Assembly (NCBI RefSeq): GCF_001955655.1
Contig: NZ_MSPW01000002.1
Coordinates: 62,001-126,000 of the forward strand
Direction: 5' to 3'
Length of the DNA: 64,000 nucleotides
DNA from: Viridibacillus arenosi
Lineage (GTDB): Bacteria; Bacillota; Bacilli; Bacillales_A; Planococcaceae
The translations under genes and the position numbers were made by a program. Below the pieces are notes generated by a model. That model did not search any database. It was given only the letters and a program-made list of their open reading frames with translations, and was not told the origin of the DNA. Below are positions 61,852 to 64,000 of this stretch, piece by piece (position 1 is the first letter of the stretch; each line of letters begins with the position of its first letter).

Positions 61852-63162
61852 ATGGCTACAAAACATGAGAAGATTCTTCAATATATAGAATCACTTCCTG
61901 TAGGGGATAAAATTTCTGTGCGACAAATCGCAAAGGATATTTCCGTGAGTGAAGGAACTGCTTATCGTGCAATTAAAGAAGCAGAAACGAGAAGACTCGT
62001 TAGCACGATTGAGCGTGTTGGAACGATTCGAATAGAGAAGAAGAAAAAAGAGAATATTGAAAGACTTACTTTTGCTGAAATCGTTAATATAGTGGATGGA
62101 CAAGTTCTAGGCGGTAAAGATGGTTTGCATAAAACACTGACGAAATTTGTCATCGGTGCGATGAAGCTTGAGGATATGATGCGTTATACCGATGCAGGTA
62201 GTCTTTTAATTGTTGGGAACCGTGGTCGTACGCATGAAAACGCCCTAAAAGAAGGTGCGGCTGTTTTGATAACAGGCGGCTTTGATACGGCGGAAGAAAC
62301 AAAAAGACTTGCTGACGAGTTAGAATTACCAATTATTTCGACTAGTTACGATACGTTTACTGTAGCAACAATGATTAACCGTGCTATTTATGACCAATTG
62401 ATTAAGAAAGAGATTTTATTAATTGAAGATATTTTCGTCTCAATGAAAGATACTGCTTTCTTAAAATCGACGGATACGGTTCGCGAGTATCATTTATTAA
62501 ATGCTTCAACGACTCATGGAGGATTTCCGGTAGTGGATAAGCATCATAAAATTGTTGGTATCGTGACCTCACGTGATGTAATTGGTAAACAAGATGATGA
62601 CCCTATTGATCGACTAATGACACGTAATCCTATTACAGTGTCGATGAAAACTAGTGTTGCAACGGCAGGGCATCGAATGATCTGGGAAGGCATTGATTTA
62701 CTACCGGTAGTCAATGATCAAGGATTGTTACAAGGTGTGATTAGCCGTCAGGATGTTTTAAAGGCGTTACAAATGGCGCAAAGGCAGCCTCAACATGGTG
62801 AAACAATAGATGACCTAGTAAAAAATGAAATCAAGATGGCGCGAGACACTGAGGAAACTACAGTAGAGTTTACCGTAACACCTCAAATGACAAACCAATT
62901 TGGTGCCATTTCGTACGGTGCATTTACTACTTTACTAGTAGAAGCAGGTTCTAGTGCGCTTAAAAAATTTAAGCGCGGTGAAAGTGTCGTAGAGAATATG
63001 ACAATTTATCATATGAAACCGGTTCAAATGGAGACATCATTAGTCGTAAAACCACGCATTTTGGATATGAGTCGTAAATTTGTAAAAATGGATTTCGAAG
63101 TTTATAGTGAAGCTATCTTAGTTGGTAAAGCGATGATGACCTTCCAATTATTAGAGCGCTAA
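61852..63162 (+). CDS. ytoI: YtoI: HTH-DRTGG-CBS-hotdog regulator
   Basis: A 436-residue multi-domain protein. It has an N-terminal winged helix-turn-helix (~1-65: IRQIAKDISVSEGTAYRAIK-like), a DRTGG domain (~75-180), two CBS domains (~190-305; HGGFPVVDKHHKIVGIVTSRDVI, DLLPVVNDQGLLQGVISRQDV) and a C-terminal hotdog thioesterase-like domain (~320-436). CBS pairs usually bind adenylates, so ligand-controlled DNA binding is plausible. The ligand and the hotdog activity are unknown. It ends at the palindromic terminator 63181-63214. Confidence 0.93.
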   Translation: MATKHEKILQYIESLPVGDKISVRQIAKDISVSEGTAYRAIKEAETRRLVSTIERVGTIRIEKKKKENIERLTFAEIVNIVDGQVLGGKDGLHKTLTKFVIGAMKLEDMMRYTDAGSLLIVGNRGRTHENALKEGAAVLITGGFDTAEETKRLADELELPIISTSYDTFTVATMINRAIYDQLIKKEILLIEDIFVSMKDTAFLKSTDTVREYHLLNASTTHGGFPVVDKHHKIVGIVTSRDVIGKQDDDPIDRLMTRNPITVSMKTSVATAGHRMIWEGIDLLPVVNDQGLLQGVISRQDVLKALQMAQRQPQHGETIDDLVKNEIKMARDTEETTVEFTVTPQMTNQFGAISYGAFTTLLVEAGSSALKKFKRGESVVENMTIYHMKPVQMETSLVVKPRILDMSRKFVKMDFEVYSEAILVGKAMMTFQLLER

Positions 63163-63180
63163 ACGTATTGAATTCGACAA

Positions 63181-63214
63181 AAAAAGTGATGCACAGTACT
63201 GTGCATCACTTTTT
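63181..63214. terminator. Bidirectional terminator between ytoI and ytpI
   Basis: A perfect 34-bp palindrome, AAAAAGTGATGCACAG-TA-CTGTGCATCACTTTTT. It overlaps the last codons and stop of the leftward ytpI. Confidence 0.93.
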
Positions 63215-63523
63215 ATTCAAACGGTATTCTTCTTCAACAAATTGTCCATAGTGGCGAACTCGTTTATTATAATTAAACGCAGTAAATAGGCCGAAAATAA
63301 CTAAAACTGCACATACAATATACGTTAAAGTAGTGTGGTAAATAATAATTTGGTTGATACCAAAAATAACTAATAAGCCACCTAAAGCTACACCCGCACG
63401 ACTCGAATACCATTTTTTGCGAATAGGTAAATCAGAACGGAATTGTTTTGTTTTAAGGTAAAAATAAAAAACAACTGTAATAGCAATTAAAATTGCTAGA
63501 ACAACATTCAAAATATTAGACAT
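63206..63523 (-). CDS. ytpI: YtpI-family small membrane protein
   Basis: A 105-residue protein with three hydrophobic helices (ILNVVLAILIAITVVFYFYL, GVALGGLLVIFGINQII, LTYIVCAVLVIFGLFTAF). Basic segments between the helices and a charged tail are visible. Function unknown. Its stop codon (63206-63208) lies inside the terminator palindrome. GGAGG precedes the ATG at 63523. It sits between ytoI and nrnA, as in B. subtilis. Confidence 0.88.
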   Translation of the reverse strand: MSNILNVVLAILIAITVVFYFYLKTKQFRSDLPIRKKWYSSRAGVALGGLLVIFGINQIIIYHTTLTYIVCAVLVIFGLFTAFNYNKRVRHYGQFVEEEYRLNKK

Positions 63524-63727
63524 GGTGTTCCTCCTATAAAAGCAAATCTGACTCTAGTTTAACGATAAATACAGGAAAAAGCGAGTAGAAAAACAAAGGA
63601 AACTTGTTATATAGAGAGACTATGAGAGATTAAATTTTTCAGTATATATCCTTTGATAAAATCTATTAAGCAAACCTTTGTATAGCTGGGATTTAGAGGG
63701 TTCACAATCATTTAAAGGAGAATCAAA

Positions 63728-64000
63728 ATGAAACGACAAATTATTGACACAATTAAACAATATGACACAATTATTATTCATCGTCACGTTAGACCAGATC
63801 CAGACGCGTACGGCTCACAAATGGGTCTGCAAGCTATTTTACAAGCGACTTATCCGGAAAAAACAGTATATACAACGGGTGAACATGAAGAATCACTTTC
63901 ATTTCTTGGAGAGCCTCAGGTTGTTGCTGATAAAGAGTTTGAAAATGCTCTTGTCATTGTTACTGACACAGCTAATACTGAGCGTGTCGATGATCAACGT
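63728..64000 (+). CDS. nrnA: NrnA-type DHH phosphoesterase (nanoRNase/pAp phosphatase), cut by window end
   Basis: The first 91 codons of a DHH/DHHA1 protein. HRHVRPDPDAYGSQMGL is motif I with the metal-binding Asp residues, and the fragment ends with ALVIVTDTANTERVDDQR, motif II (Asp in TDTA). NrnA (YtqI) degrades short oligoribonucleotides and dephosphorylates 3'-phosphoadenosine 5'-phosphate. AAAGGAG at 63713-63719 fixes the ATG. The frame is open to the window end; full-length proteins are ~310 residues. Confidence 0.93.
   Translation, partial: MKRQIIDTIKQYDTIIIHRHVRPDPDAYGSQMGLQAILQATYPEKTVYTTGEHEESLSFLGEPQVVADKEFENALVIVTDTANTERVDDQR

Overview
The window is ordinary low-GC Gram-positive chromosome from an endospore-forming Bacillales. 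Strong AAGGAGG-type ribosome binding sites, frequent TTG/GTG starts, an alpha/beta-type small acid-soluble spore protein gene and a T-box leader all fit this. Gene content and order follow the Bacillus subtilis ytfP-to-ytqI region in blocks (pepV, trmB, ytnP, ytpPQR-sftA-murC-ytxGH, aroA-ccpA-acuCBA, tyrS, rpsD, dgcP-ytsP-hisJ-ezrA-nifZ-thiI-ssp-mbcS, sppA-yteJ-tpx-ytxK, ald, ytkL-ytoI-ytpI-nrnA). Departures include no ytxJ, no acsA beside acuA, a long FtsA-like ATPase gene, and a DK-rich class A penicillin-binding protein. A Planococcaceae (Lysinibacillus/Solibacillus-like) host is the best guess. That is inference from content, not a database result.

Layout. 1-3.9 kb: the end of a fatty-acid degradation operon (acyl-CoA ligase, crotonase-fold enzyme, thiolase, acyl-CoA dehydrogenase). 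4-11.2 kb: a flavoprotein, the MurJ-type flippase YtgP with a pseudouridine synthase, the small DeoR-type regulator YtzE, dipeptidase PepV and a secreted beta-helix protein. 11.3-18.6 kb: D-amino acid transaminase, YtlQ/lipid kinase pair, TrmB, YtnP lactonase, YtzB, an M42 peptidase and a DUF84 nucleotidase. 18.7-27.4 kb: a lipoprotein, YtpP/Q/R, the DNA translocase SftA, MurC, and YtxG/YtxH behind a sequence that fits a sigma-H promoter. 27.5-34.5 kb: the FtsA-like ATPase, DAHP synthase/chorismate mutase, CcpA and the convergent acuABC operon. 34.7-39.1 kb: the PBP, then a tyrosine T-box and tyrS. 39.5-41.8 kb: an orphan cobalamin-binding-type protein and a CstR-like persulfide sensor between two divergent rhodanese/glutaredoxin transcription units. 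42-51.8 kb: a Yip1 protein, rpsD with a long leader, diguanylate cyclase DgcP, fRMsr, HisJ, EzrA, the NifZ-ThiI 4-thiouridine pair and the SASP. 51.9-64 kb: MbcS, a RarD transporter, SppA-YteJ, Tpx, YtxK, a Usp protein, alanine dehydrogenase, a prolidase-like peptidase, YtkL, YtoI, YtpI and the start of nrnA.

Themes. Acyl-CoA and acetate metabolism recurs (fatty-acid operon, acuABC, mbcS, ccpA). So do cell envelope and division (MurJ-type flippase, dat, murC, sftA, PBP, ezrA, FtsA-like protein) and tRNA modification (trmB, nifZ-thiI). No prophage, insertion sequence, CRISPR array, tRNA or rRNA gene was seen. The most informative non-coding signals are three ATACY-N6-GGTAT sites around the divergent cst-like promoters, the sigma-H-type promoter of ytxGH, the T-box, the rpsD leader and two GC-rich structured intergenic elements. 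I found no convincing wholly new multi-gene system; the candidates are ranked in the findings.
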